Positions 1 through 8,879 of a stretch of DNA of 64,000 bases are shown in pieces. The position numbers were made by a program, and so were the translations under genes. The DNA is from Lachancea kluyveri NRRL Y-12651 (taxonomy: Eukaryota; Ascomycota; Saccharomycetes; Saccharomycetales; Saccharomycetaceae), in assembly GCA_000149225.2 (NCBI GenBank), contig CM000694.1, positions 248,001 through 312,000 on the forward strand, written 5' to 3'. The stretch's first letter is position 1. The number at the start of each line of letters is the position of its first letter. The notes beneath the pieces were generated by a model that was not told where the DNA came from, made no database searches, and worked only from the letters and a program-made list of their open reading frames with translations.

Positions 1-231
1 ACGTTAATTCAACAGATGGCAAAGAGGGGAACACTGACTCATCTGTTTGCCTCACGCGAGCCAATAGGTGCCCTCGTTTAACAGCAAAGCATGAGCTCTC
101 AAAAAAAAAACGCATGACTAAAAGGAAAAGCAAGAAACCTCTCTCTATATCACGTCGAACGACACACATTTGTGTACCGAAAGCGTTCCGGGGCCATCTC
201 AACCATAGTAAGTAAAGGTTGGTATACATAC
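1..231 (-). other. Intron of the pyruvate carrier gene (5' part)
   Basis: Begins with GTATGT at 231-226 in phase 0 after the TGG codon. No branch-point consensus (TACTAAC) and no exon 2 coding signal appear before the window edge, so the intron is at least 231 bases long. The S. cerevisiae MPC2 and MPC3 genes are, to my knowledge, intronless. Confidence 0.75.
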
Positions 232-306
232 CCAAAAGTGAACAGTCCTTGGACCAGTTTCGCTATTCCAGAATCTTTTAAATGCAGAGCGAGCAGCGGT
301 AGACAT
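1..306 (-). CDS. MPC2/MPC3: Mitochondrial pyruvate carrier subunit, first exon only (partial, spliced)
   Basis: Reading the minus strand from the ATG at 306, 25 codons (306-232) give a protein start that matches the N-terminus of yeast Mpc2/Mpc3: the segment RFWNSETGPRTVHFW aligns with RFWQSETGPKTVHFW of Mpc2 as I remember it. Immediately after the TGG codon comes a consensus yeast 5' splice site, GTATGT (231-226). The rest of the protein (expected to continue APTLKWG) is not found in any frame of 231-1, and no TACTAAC is seen there, so the intron should run past the left edge and the remaining exon lies outside the window. Family role: inner-membrane pyruvate import into mitochondria, as a heterodimer with Mpc1. 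Position agrees with synteny: YHR162W and YGR243W flank YAP1801/YAP1802 in S. cerevisiae with the same relative orientation. Which ohnologue it represents is not meaningful if the species predates the duplication. Confidence 0.85.
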
Positions 307-1431
307 AGTTGTAATTGTGTTTAGTGTGTGTAGTAATGAGATACGTATACGGAAGATACGCTACACATCAAAACGGTAGTGGTGCATGTTTCACTCTTCT
401 TTTATATTTGTGCACCGCTCCGTATTTCAGAACGGTGAGGGTCATCGATTCTTGGAGTTAAGAGCAGCGTGTCTTGCTACTATAGCGTCGTCATACCCAG
501 AAAACGCCGCAGCGTATGCGCGAGAATCCCGAACAACCAGTCACAAGTCCATGCTTTAGGAAAGGCTTTTGTTGAAAAAATTTCACCAAGAAAGTCGGTT
601 TAAGAGGGGCCCCCCACGATCACGTGGAAGCGCAGCGGAGAAATCCTGCGGCATAAGCACGGCATATGATCCGTGAACAGTGACCAGAGCATTAGCCCTG
701 GGGACTTACTTCCCGCGGATATATACATCCTCACAAGGGAAATTAATCTGGGGTGACAGGTTTTGACAGGAAAAACGGCTATGATGGCGGCGGCCGGTTA
801 TGTTCCATGGACTTTAGCCGTGTTTCCAATTCTCCGTTTATTTCCTTCCCCTGTTGTTGGTCATCCGTAAGCAGATTTCCATGCTGAAGGGGCCTGCCGC
901 TCAGCGTTGGTTCGCACACACACAGTACGCCGAATTGGTTCTTTATCTTTTCACGTGTTCATTATTACTGAGTTTGCTTGTTACGTCCTCTAAAGTTCTC
1001 GCTTGTAGACGGGTTACTGTACCAAATGGTAAGGTAAGGTGAGGTAAGATTTGCTCTTTTCCCTTTTCTCCCGCCTCCCTTACCACCTAGCATAAACTTA
1101 CGTATCCGTGTTTTTTCTGTCTGTCGCCTTCTAACTTCATCTGTTTACTCATAGTGCACTTGTAACTAGCTCTGCTCTTTCTTTTGGACATATTAATATA
1201 ATAATTAGACTAATGTGTACTCCAAGAGTATCTCCGTTACTGTTGTTGCCTCTCTCTCGGGGGCTTCGGCCCATCGCGCTCCATCAATTTACGGAAATCC
1301 ATCGTCCATCCACCGACTGTCTCGAAACGCGTATCACGAACCGACGTATAAGTCGCACACTACTTAAGCAAAGCCTCTCTATCGGTTCCAAATAATCTGA
1401 ATTTGTACTCTAAAATATTAGAAGCACTAGG
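307..1431. promoter_or_regulatory. Long intergenic region between the pyruvate carrier gene and the cysteine-rich gene
   Basis: 1.1 kb with no convincing gene; this is the divergent promoter for MPC (left) and the 162-residue gene (right). It is GC-richer than the rest around 590-800. Visible motifs: a STRE-type AGGGG at 605-609, a Cbf1-type ATCACGTG at 619-626, a GGCGGCGGCC run near 787, and a GGTAAGGT/GAGGTAAG short repeat near 1026-1050. Small open frames at 854-1042 and 1213-1395 show no recognisable protein. Motif calls are by consensus only. Confidence 0.5.
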
Positions 1432-1920
1432 ATGGTACAAAAGTCACCTATTCTAATGAACACCGATTATTTCACTCCAACAGCTACCATTGCCTATCAA
1501 CAGCCTCTCTACAACACGAGCACTGATGGCCAGTGTGCCGGAAATAATACGGAAGCATACAATTTGATCTTTGGCGTTTCTCCTAATACTCCCTTGACGT
1601 TGGATACCACCACACCCTCCAGAAAGCGCATAAGAGATGAGGATTATTGTGAAGACCCTAAAAAACACCAAGACCACAGAATCCACACTCAATTACATCA
1701 GGATACGGTACGAATGATGATGGAAGCATCTAAAACCGTTTCCAAAGTTTACAAGAGCTCTGCTGGGTCCAGTACGACTTCCATGGAGACATCCCCATGC
1801 TATTACTGTGATAATGTCAATCCGATCGGTCATTGTAGCAAATGCTGTGCATCTGTATGCTCTATATGCTCTATAGGCTATGACACTCTGCAATGTTTAA
1901 ACTGCAGGACTACTACTTAG
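1432..1920 (+). CDS. Unrecognised cysteine-rich protein with a C-terminal four-CX2C cluster
   Basis: I do not recognise this 162-residue protein. The N-terminal 60 residues are polar, rich in Thr/Asn/Pro; a basic patch SRKRIRDED (residues 63-71) could be a nuclear signal. The C-terminus holds CX2C pairs at residues 123/126, 135/138, 143/146 and 155/158 (plus Cys139), spacing that suggests two structural zinc ions in a cross-brace or treble-clef type fold. The first ATG (1432) was chosen; a second in-frame ATG lies at residue 9. It sits between MPC2/3 and YAP1801/1802, where S. cerevisiae has no confirmed gene in either duplicated copy (YGR242W is listed as dubious). The tight CX2C periodicity and the 162-codon open frame argue that it is real. 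Long upstream region with stress-type motifs. Function unknown; DNA, RNA or protein binding are all possible. Confidence 0.7.
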   Translation: MVQKSPILMNTDYFTPTATIAYQQPLYNTSTDGQCAGNNTEAYNLIFGVSPNTPLTLDTTTPSRKRIRDEDYCEDPKKHQDHRIHTQLHQDTVRMMMEASKTVSKVYKSSAGSSTTSMETSPCYYCDNVNPIGHCSKCCASVCSICSIGYDTLQCLNCRTTT

Positions 1921-2147
1921 CAATTATCTATCTAGATAGGTCTCATCATGACTAATGCACTATACCACTATTATTACTACTATTATTACTACCAGAGTGT
2001 GGTTTCGTATGAAGGTATACTGGTTTTCAATCTCAATTTTTAGCCTTGAATAGGGGTAAGAGAAAAGAAAAAAACAATCTGAGGGATCTCTGTGTTCTTA
2101 CTTCCAATGAGCCAACTAGAAACACAAGCAGAACAGGACAAGTGAGC

Positions 2148-3325
2148 ATGACTACATACTTTAAGCTGGTCAAAGGGGCTACGAAAATTAAAATGGCTCC
2201 TCCAAAACAGAAATATATCGACCCGATACTACTGGGCACTTCAGACTCCAGCGAATTCATGGAAATAATGAAAGCTTTGGAATCACGTATTAATGATACT
2301 GCATGGACCATTGTTTACAAATCTTTGATCGTCATACATCTGATGATGCGCGATGGGGACAGAGATGTTACTATCAAATATTTGTCTCATCATTTGGAAT
2401 TCTTCCAACTAAGAGACGTTTTCCATTCAAAACTTTCGTCCGGCGACCTGCAAGCTTTAAAACGCTATAACGAGTACTTGAAATGTAGATGTGAGGAATT
2501 TGGAAAAATTGGTAAAGACTACGTCAGAGATGGTAACTCAAATTTGAAAAGTGTTACTAAAAATCCTTCAAGAGCTTTGAATCACGTCGAATCACTTGAA
2601 CTACAGATTACCGCGCTGATCAAAAACAGATATTCACAATACGATCTTAATAATGATTTACTTATGTTTGCCTTTAAGCTTCTGGTTCAGGATTTGTTAG
2701 TCTTGTACAACTCGTTGAACGAAGGTATCATTACCTTATTGGAAGGCTTTTTCGAATTGACCCATAAAGACGCAGAGCGTACTTTGGAGTTGTACAAAAG
2801 GTTTGTCGAGTTAACAGAAAATGTTGTCAAGTACCTAAAAGCCGGAAAGGCTGTTGGCTTGAAAATTCCAGTAATCAAGCACATAACCACAAAGCTTATT
2901 AGAAGCCTAGAAGAACATTTGCGTGAGGATGAAAAAAATGGCCATCAGACCTTTAATAATGCTAGCTCTGAGAGCACTAAAAGTTCCGCTCAAAAGCAGT
3001 TAGAACAAGTTCGTGAACAAAAGCGGCTTTTGGAAGAACAATTGAGAACCCAGCAACACGTTACAATTTCTCCTACAATCCCTCAACAACAAACAGGTTA
3101 CAATCCGTTTGGAGAATCCTTTACGTTTGAGCAACCTCAACAATTAACTCAGCAGCAACCCCAACAGTCAATTCAGACACAGAACACTAGTAATCCTTTT
3201 ATCACACAGCAGCTTCCAACACAAACAACACAAGCATTCGCTCAACAACCGACACAAGCATTTAATCAGCAGCCAACTCAAACGTTTGTCCAGCAACCAG
3301 CGCACGCGTTCACTCAACCACAATT

Positions 3326-3357
<32 letters not shown>

Positions 3358-3452
3358 TGAAAACCGAACCTACTGGATTCTATAGCTCTCATACCCAGAT
3401 AACGCCAAACTTTACAGGTGCTGGATTCGGCGGTTATACTATGCAACTAGAA

Positions 3453-3505
<53 letters not shown>

Positions 3506-4157
3506 GCAAGCTCCTACCGTGTCTTCTGCATCCCTCGCACAACAGCAGCAACCTATGAAAACGGGCTCTAACAACCCATTCTCTTTGGATAATATAACCA
3601 AACACAAAGAGACACGTGAGTTGGTAAATCCGTTTTCCCAAACAAATTTTAACGGAGAAGGAGGCAATCCTCAGCATCAACAGCTCGGGGCTCCATTTGG
3701 GCAACAACAACCACAACTACAAAAACCTAGTAGCAATCCTTTTGGAGCCCAGGAACAACAACAACAACCGCAGCTGCAACAAACTGGCTACCAACCTACG
3801 TTTGGTGGCTTAGAGAAATTACCGACAGTTTCTGTATTTCCACAGACGCAGCAAAACCCACAGCAGCAGACAGCCTCTTTGACTCCTGCTCAATACGAAC
3901 CTCAACAACAGACAAATTCCACAAATTCAATGCAATTCGTGCCCCAACAAACCGGCTTTAATCCATTTATGCAACCTACACAACAGTTCCAACCACAACC
4001 ACAGTATCAACAAACATATTCACAACAACCCAATCAGAACTTACAGACTGCGTACACACAACAACAGTTACAACAACAACAACAGTTACAGCTACAGCAA
4101 CAACAGCAACGCCCTCAACCGTACTATACAGAGGGTCCGAACTTAATCGATATTTGA
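2148..4157 (+). CDS. YAP1801/YAP1802: AP180-type clathrin adaptor
   Basis: 669 residues from the ATG at 2148, whose product MTTYFKLVKGATKIK matches the start of yeast Yap1801/Yap1802; the frame is open further upstream but only from a non-ATG codon. An ANTH domain (about residues 1-280) binds PI(4,5)P2; the rest is a disordered Gln-rich tail carrying several NPF motifs (YNPFG, SNPFI, NNPFS, VNPFS, SNPFG, FNPFM) that recruit EH-domain proteins such as Ede1 and Pan1, and a C-terminal NLIDI, a clathrin-box-like end. It acts in clathrin coat assembly at endocytic sites. Two pure polyglutamine tracts occur: ten CAG codons (3327-3356) and 19 mixed CAA/CAG codons (3453-3509). Longer than the S. cerevisiae paralogues (637 and 568 residues from memory), mostly because of the Gln-rich tail. 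Same relative position and strand as YGR241C/YHR161C. Confidence 0.95.
3327..3356 (+). repeat. (CAG)10 microsatellite coding polyglutamine
   Basis: Ten consecutive pure CAG codons inside the clathrin adaptor tail, residues about 394-403. Pure CAG runs are prone to slippage. Confidence 0.95.
3453..3509 (+). repeat. CAA/CAG hexamer repeat coding 19 glutamines
   Basis: Alternating CAACAG units, ending in CAG CAG CAA, encode 19 glutamines (residues about 436-454) in the clathrin adaptor. The hexamer alternation differs from the pure CAG tract 100 bases upstream. Confidence 0.95.
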
Positions 4158-5020
4158 GCTACCCGAAAAAAGATGTACCATAAATAGAATAGCATTTTTG
4201 TAGTTTACAGTGCTTGCATGTTGCCAATTTGAATTTTTCTTGATCTTGCGTCTTTGAGTTATTGAACTATTTATTATTATTACTCCATAACTAAATGTCC
4301 AGTATTCGTACCATATGATAGCGTGCCTACAGAAACAAAATGCAATCTTCATATGGTTATTCGTAAATACCAAAATTGGTGAGATTAAAATATTAGAAAA
4401 AATCTGTTTCAACTTGATTCGAGAACGGGATAGTCGACTTAGTTTCAATCTAAACATTGCATCATCCTTGACAATTACATAGTGCAGGAAGACTTTAAAA
4501 ATCAACTTTTTTGCTTTCGCTATCATGAATTGTACCTTTCAAATTCAAACTATCGTTGCAATGATCAATTAACAAAATTCAGCATCATTTTTATACCATC
4601 AATAGTGGCCTCACTTTATCTTCCGCACTCTCCTGAAGATTCTCTTGCCTTTTTTCCTATAGTATTCTTCCAGTTCAGCGGCTAGTATAGACCTCCACCA
4701 GGAGCAAAGCTAGCACAGTTTCAAAGATATATACAAATGTAGGTGACTACTAATACAATCAGCCGTTTTAATAATTAGTATGTACTCTTTACTTCGCGAC
4801 ACTGTTTCATAGATATCACCATACATGCTATTAGTGTTGCGTTTTTTTATTTCGGTGGACATCAAAATATCGTCAGTCTCTACCCGTGCTTTTAGTGCTA
4901 CATAAAAGTGCATGTTGCGAAAGAGGCATAACATGATAAAGTTTCTATCGAATGCTTGTCATCCCGAGTCTCTGTCCTCTTACATATCGAGATCTGTTAT
5001 AAACCTTATCGTTATAAGCA

Positions 5021-5048
5021 CGTGACATCCGCGTGACATCCGCGTGAT
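5021..5048. repeat. Tandem 11-bp repeat CGTGACATCCG overlapping an E-box
   Basis: CGTGACATCCG occurs at 5021-5031 and 5032-5042 and begins a third time (CGTGAT) at 5043-5048. The first copy overlaps the CACGTG at 5019-5024. Located about 285-310 bases upstream of the PFK1 start. Confidence 0.85.
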
Positions 5049-5076
5049 ATTACGTTTTAGTTAACGTCGAGAGTTT

Positions 5077-5089
5077 ACACCCACACATA
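5077..5089 (+). promoter_or_regulatory. Rap1 binding site upstream of PFK1
   Basis: ACACCCACACATA matches the Rap1 consensus ACACCCRYACAYM at every position. It lies about 250 bases upstream of PFK1, with a Gcr1-type GGAAG about 80 bases downstream, the combination used at S. cerevisiae glycolytic genes. Confidence 0.75.
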
Positions 5090-5330
5090 GCACCAATTAA
5101 GCCGACCGGGTTTACTCCGGTTTAGCTTCTCATCACGCCACGGGATTCCCCTGTGCAAGCCGTAGAGTGGAAGCCCAACCACCAGACGTCGTGTAAAATC
5201 GCAGGGATACCTGGTGATGATCCTGCGTGAGAGGAGATAGCCCAATATAAAAAGTGAAGAACCGATCCTTCGCAAAAGGAGGCTCGAATTCAACGGCGAA
5301 GAACACATACCAAAAAAAAAAAAAAATCCC

Positions 5331-8276
5331 ATGTCACAAGAAAATATCTACGGTGTAGCCTTTAGATCGTTGGCTACATCCGATGAAACCCTGTATAAGG
5401 CAACTATCAAGTTTTATCACAGTTTAGGGTTCTCTACCGTTAAGACATATGACAAGTTTAAGAATAACAACAATTTATTGCTATCCTCTGGTACAGCTCA
5501 AGACTCTTTAAAAGAAACCTGGGTGGAAAGCTTTAAATTGAGTGAGCTAGACGCAGAAGGATTCCGTGTTCCCCAGCAGGAGGCCTCAAACAAGACCCAA
5601 AGTGAAGGTGCTCTATTGAAAATCCGTTTAATCCCAAGTGCTCATGTGGAACAGGAAACCAATGCCTCTGTTACCTACTTCTCTACCGAATTACCACAAC
5701 TTTTGGAAAAATTCCCAGAAGCTTCCAAGCTTTCTGAAGAATTGATTTCTTTGAAAGATCCTTTGAGTAACACCATCAAATTCTCTTCTTTTTCCAACGC
5801 CGTAGACCAAAAACCTGTGGACAAAGAGGTTTTCTTGGATGCAACTGCTGAAGAATTCACAGTTTCCCCAACAAACGTTACAAGTATGGAGAACAGTCCA
5901 TCCACGGCTTCATCTGCCTCTAGCTCAAAGAGAAAGATCGCTGTCATGACATCTGGTGGTGACTCCCCAGGTATGAATGCTGCTGTCCGTGCTGTTGTGC
6001 GTACAGGTATCTACTACGGTTGCGATGTTTACGCCGTTTACGAAGGTTATGAAGGTCTGTTGAAGGGTGGTAACTTGTTAAAGAAGATGCAATGGAGCGA
6101 TGTTAGAGGCTGGTTAAGCGAAGGTGGTACTTTAATCGGTACTGCTCGTTGTAAAGAATTTAGAGAACGTTGGGGCCGTAAACAAGCTGCTGCCAATTTG
6201 ATTTCCGAAGGTATTGATGCCTTGGTTGTTTGTGGTGGTGACGGTTCTTTGACCGGTGCTGACTTGTTCAGATCTGAATGGCCATCTTTGGTTGAAGAAC
6301 TGGTCAAAGACGGTAAATTTACTGAGGAAGAAGTTGAGCCTTACAAGAACTTGAAGATTGTTGGTTTGGTCGGTTCTATCGATAACGATATGTCTGGGAC
6401 CGACTCCACCATCGGTGCATACTCTGCTTTAGAAAGAATTTGTGAAATGGTTGACTACATTGACGCCACTGCCAAGTCACATTCCAGAGCTTTTGTTGTC
6501 GAAGTTATGGGTAGACACTGTGGTTGGTTAGCTTTGATGGCCGGTATTGCTACTGGTGCAGACTACATCTTTATTCCAGAAAGGGCTGCTCCTCATGGTA
6601 AATGGCAAGAAGAATTGCAGGAGGTTTGTCAAAGACACAGAGAAAAGGGTCGCAGAAACAACACTGTTATTGTCGCCGAAGGTGCCTTAGATGACCACCT
6701 AAACCCAATTACTGCCGAACAGGTGAAAGACGCTTTAGTTGACTTGGGTTTGGACACCAAAATCACTACTTTGGGTCACGTCCAAAGAGGTGGTACTGCC
6801 GTCGCTCATGACAGACTATTGGCTACCTTGCAGGGTGTTGATGCTGTGAAGGCTGTTTTGGAAATGACTCCAGAAACACCATCTCCATTAATTGGTATCT
6901 TGGAAAACAAGATCATCAGAATGCCATTAGTTGAATCTGTCAAATTGACAAAGGCCGTGGCCACTGCCATTGAATCTAAGAATTTCGACAAGGCTATTTC
7001 TCTACGTGACACCGAGTTCATTGAGCTGTACGAAAACTTTATTTCCACTACTGTTAACGACAACGGTTCCGAAAGATTACCAGAAGACAAGAGATTAAAC
7101 GTTGCCATCGTTCATGTTGGTGCTCCATCTGCTGCTTTGAATGCTGCTACTCGTGCCGCTACCTTGTACTGTCTATCTCGTGGTCACAAGCCTTACGCCA
7201 TTCTAAACGGTTTCAGTGGTTTGATTCAAACTGGTGAAGTAAAAGAATTGTCTTGGATTGATGTTGAAAACTGGCACAACTTGGGTGGTTCCGAAATTGG
7301 CACTAATAGATCAGTTGCTAGCGAAGACATGGGTACCGTTGCATACCACTTCCAAAAGAACAAGTTCGATGGTGTTATCATTTTGGGTGGTTTCGAAGGT
7401 TTTAGATCTTTGAAACAATTGCATGATGCAAGAGAGCAGTACCCAATCTTTAACATTCCAATGACTTTGATTCCATCCACCGTTTCCAACAACGTTCCAG
7501 GTACTGAATACTCCCTAGGTACTGATACTTGTTTGAATGCCTTAGTCAACTACACTGATGCCATCAAGCAATCCGCATCTGCTACTAGAAGAAGAGTTTT
7601 TGTCGTTGAAGTCCAAGGTGGCCACTCTGGTTACGTTGCCTCTTTTGCCGGTTTAGTCTCCGGTGCTGTTTCTGTCTACACGCCAGAAGACAAGATTGAT
7701 TTGAAGAGTATCAGAGAAGACTTGGCTTTATTGAAGGAAAATTTCCGCCACGACCAAGGTGAAAACAGAAATGGTAAGCTATTGATCAGAAATGAGCAAG
7801 CCTCTTCTATCTACACTACAGAATTGATTGCCGATATCATCGCTGAGTCTTCTAAGGGTAAGTTTGGCGTCAGAACTGCCATTCCAGGCCATGTCCAACA
7901 AGGTGGTTACCCATCTTCTAAGGACCGTGTCACTGCTTCCAGATTTGCTGTTAAGTGTGTTAAATTCATTGAATCATGGAACGAAAAGAACCAAGATGAC
8001 AGCAACGATGACTACAAGGTTTTGAGATTTAAATACACCAACGGCGAAAAAGTATACACCGTCCAAAACGAGGATGCTTCCGCTGCCGTCATTGCCGTTA
8101 ACGGTTCCCACCTTTCTTTCAAACCTATTGCTGAACTATGGGAGAATGAAACCAACGTTGAATTAAGAAAGGGTCACAAAGTCCACTGGAAAGAATTTAA
8201 CGAAATTGGTGACATTTTGTCTGGTAGATGCATGTTGAGACAGGAAGTAGAGGCCGCCAGATCAGCTAGTGCTTAA
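5331..8276 (+). CDS. PFK1: 6-phosphofructokinase alpha subunit
   Basis: 981 residues, close to the S. cerevisiae alpha subunit (987). Phosphorylates fructose 6-phosphate with ATP in the cytosol, in an alpha4-beta4 octamer with Pfk2; committing step of glycolysis. N-terminal glyoxalase-like domain (about 1-190), catalytic half (about 200-570) with GGDSPG at 209-214, CGGDGS at 301-306, the catalytic SIDND loop at 349-353, MGRHCG and HVQRGG motifs, then the degenerate C-terminal regulatory half (about 585-960). The N-terminus (YGVAFRSLATSDE) matches Pfk1 rather than Pfk2, settling the subunit. Start is the only ATG after an A-rich leader. Codon use is strongly biased to the preferred yeast set (TTG Leu, GGT Gly, GCT Ala), agreeing with high expression. 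Same order and strand as YGR240C. Confidence 0.98.
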   Translation: MSQENIYGVAFRSLATSDETLYKATIKFYHSLGFSTVKTYDKFKNNNNLLLSSGTAQDSLKETWVESFKLSELDAEGFRVPQQEASNKTQSEGALLKIRLIPSAHVEQETNASVTYFSTELPQLLEKFPEASKLSEELISLKDPLSNTIKFSSFSNAVDQKPVDKEVFLDATAEEFTVSPTNVTSMENSPSTASSASSSKRKIAVMTSGGDSPGMNAAVRAVVRTGIYYGCDVYAVYEGYEGLLKGGNLLKKMQWSDVRGWLSEGGTLIGTARCKEFRERWGRKQAAANLISEGIDALVVCGGDGSLTGADLFRSEWPSLVEELVKDGKFTEEEVEPYKNLKIVGLVGSIDNDMSGTDSTIGAYSALERICEMVDYIDATAKSHSRAFVVEVMGRHCGWLALMAGIATGADYIFIPERAAPHGKWQEELQEVCQRHREKGRRNNTVIVAEGALDDHLNPITAEQVKDALVDLGLDTKITTLGHVQRGGTAVAHDRLLATLQGVDAVKAVLEMTPETPSPLIGILENKIIRMPLVESVKLTKAVATAIESKNFDKAISLRDTEFIELYENFISTTVNDNGSERLPEDKRLNVAIVHVGAPSAALNAATRAATLYCLSRGHKPYAILNGFSGLIQTGEVKELSWIDVENWHNLGGSEIGTNRSVASEDMGTVAYHFQKNKFDGVIILGGFEGFRSLKQLHDAREQYPIFNIPMTLIPSTVSNNVPGTEYSLGTDTCLNALVNYTDAIKQSASATRRRVFVVEVQGGHSGYVASFAGLVSGAVSVYTPEDKIDLKSIREDLALLKENFRHDQGENRNGKLLIRNEQASSIYTTELIADIIAESSKGKFGVRTAIPGHVQQGGYPSSKDRVTASRFAVKCVKFIESWNEKNQDDSNDDYKVLRFKYTNGEKVYTVQNEDASAAVIAVNGSHLSFKPIAELWENETNVELRKGHKVHWKEFNEIGDILSGRCMLRQEVEAARSASA

Positions 8277-8879
8277 GGTGTTATTTTCTGCATTTTAAAA
8301 AGAAACAATTTGTAAACGAGTGTATGATATAGAAACAACAAGGTTTTTAGTTAGCTTATGTATAAAACGAAATTTAAACTTTCGAGTCGAACGAAGAGTG
8401 GCTTTTCCGCTCGGCATGAGAAAACACCAGTGGGAACCCATAGATGCAGAATTTCATAGACGAAAGATTGAAACTGCATAGGAAACTAGCAGTTGCCACA
8501 ACGCTTATCATGAGACACATTGCAATCCGCTATTGCCGTCCTAGATCTCGCCCTAACGCGAGGACCATGGTCCTTAAGTCCTAATTCCAGCCGAGGAAGC
8601 TCATAACACCTTGAAAATTGTGGGCATTTTAAATTTTGCGGATTTGGGAACTCTGTAATATGCGGATTAGTGGAAAAGAAACAGCTGTACAAGTGGAAAA
8701 AAAAGAAACAAAATATTTTTTTTCTTTGGTCCGATGAGCTGAGTTCAGCCGCTTCAAAGAAAGTCTCTCCACCCGGGCGTTTTTTCTTCAATATAAATAC
8801 AGGTGAAATTATTGCTTTAAGAGTTGTGTTCTCGACATTTTGAATAAAGCAAATAACCATTTATAAATTGATAATCGAA
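8277..8879. promoter_or_regulatory. Intergenic region, PFK1 3' end and PEX18/21 promoter
   Basis: 600 bases with no gene. A TATAAATA at 8792-8799 lies about 85 bases upstream of the PEX18/21 ATG. A minus-strand open frame across 8486-8860 has no recognisable protein features. Nothing else stands out. Confidence 0.5.

Larger units (their letters stand above)
4158..5330. promoter_or_regulatory. Intergenic region and PFK1 promoter
   Basis: 1.17 kb with no convincing gene (short open frames at 4143-4526, 4482-4685 and 4710-4934 look random). The distal 350 bases hold the PFK1 promoter: an E-box CACGTGAC at 5019-5026, an 11-bp direct repeat, a Rap1 site, a GGAAG Gcr1-type pentamer at 5169-5173, a TATAAAAA at 5246-5253, and an A-rich leader just before the start codon. 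This layout is that of a strongly expressed glycolytic gene. Confidence 0.7.

Noticed and set aside
619-626. ATCACGTG as a centromere CDEI element
   Set aside because: No AT-rich CDEII or CDEIII core follows; read instead as a Cbf1-type promoter site. No centromere was found anywhere in the window.
854-1395. Small open frames at 854-1042 and 1213-1395
   Set aside because: No recognisable composition, motif or conserved start; typical random frames in a long intergenic region.
3434-3716. Poly-Cys and poly-Leu frames on the minus strand in YAP1801/1802
   Set aside because: Antisense readings of the CAG/CAA polyglutamine tracts.
8486-8860. 124-codon minus-strand frame between PFK1 and PEX18/21
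   Set aside because: Phe/Lys-rich low-complexity translation with no domain, lying across the PEX18/21 promoter.
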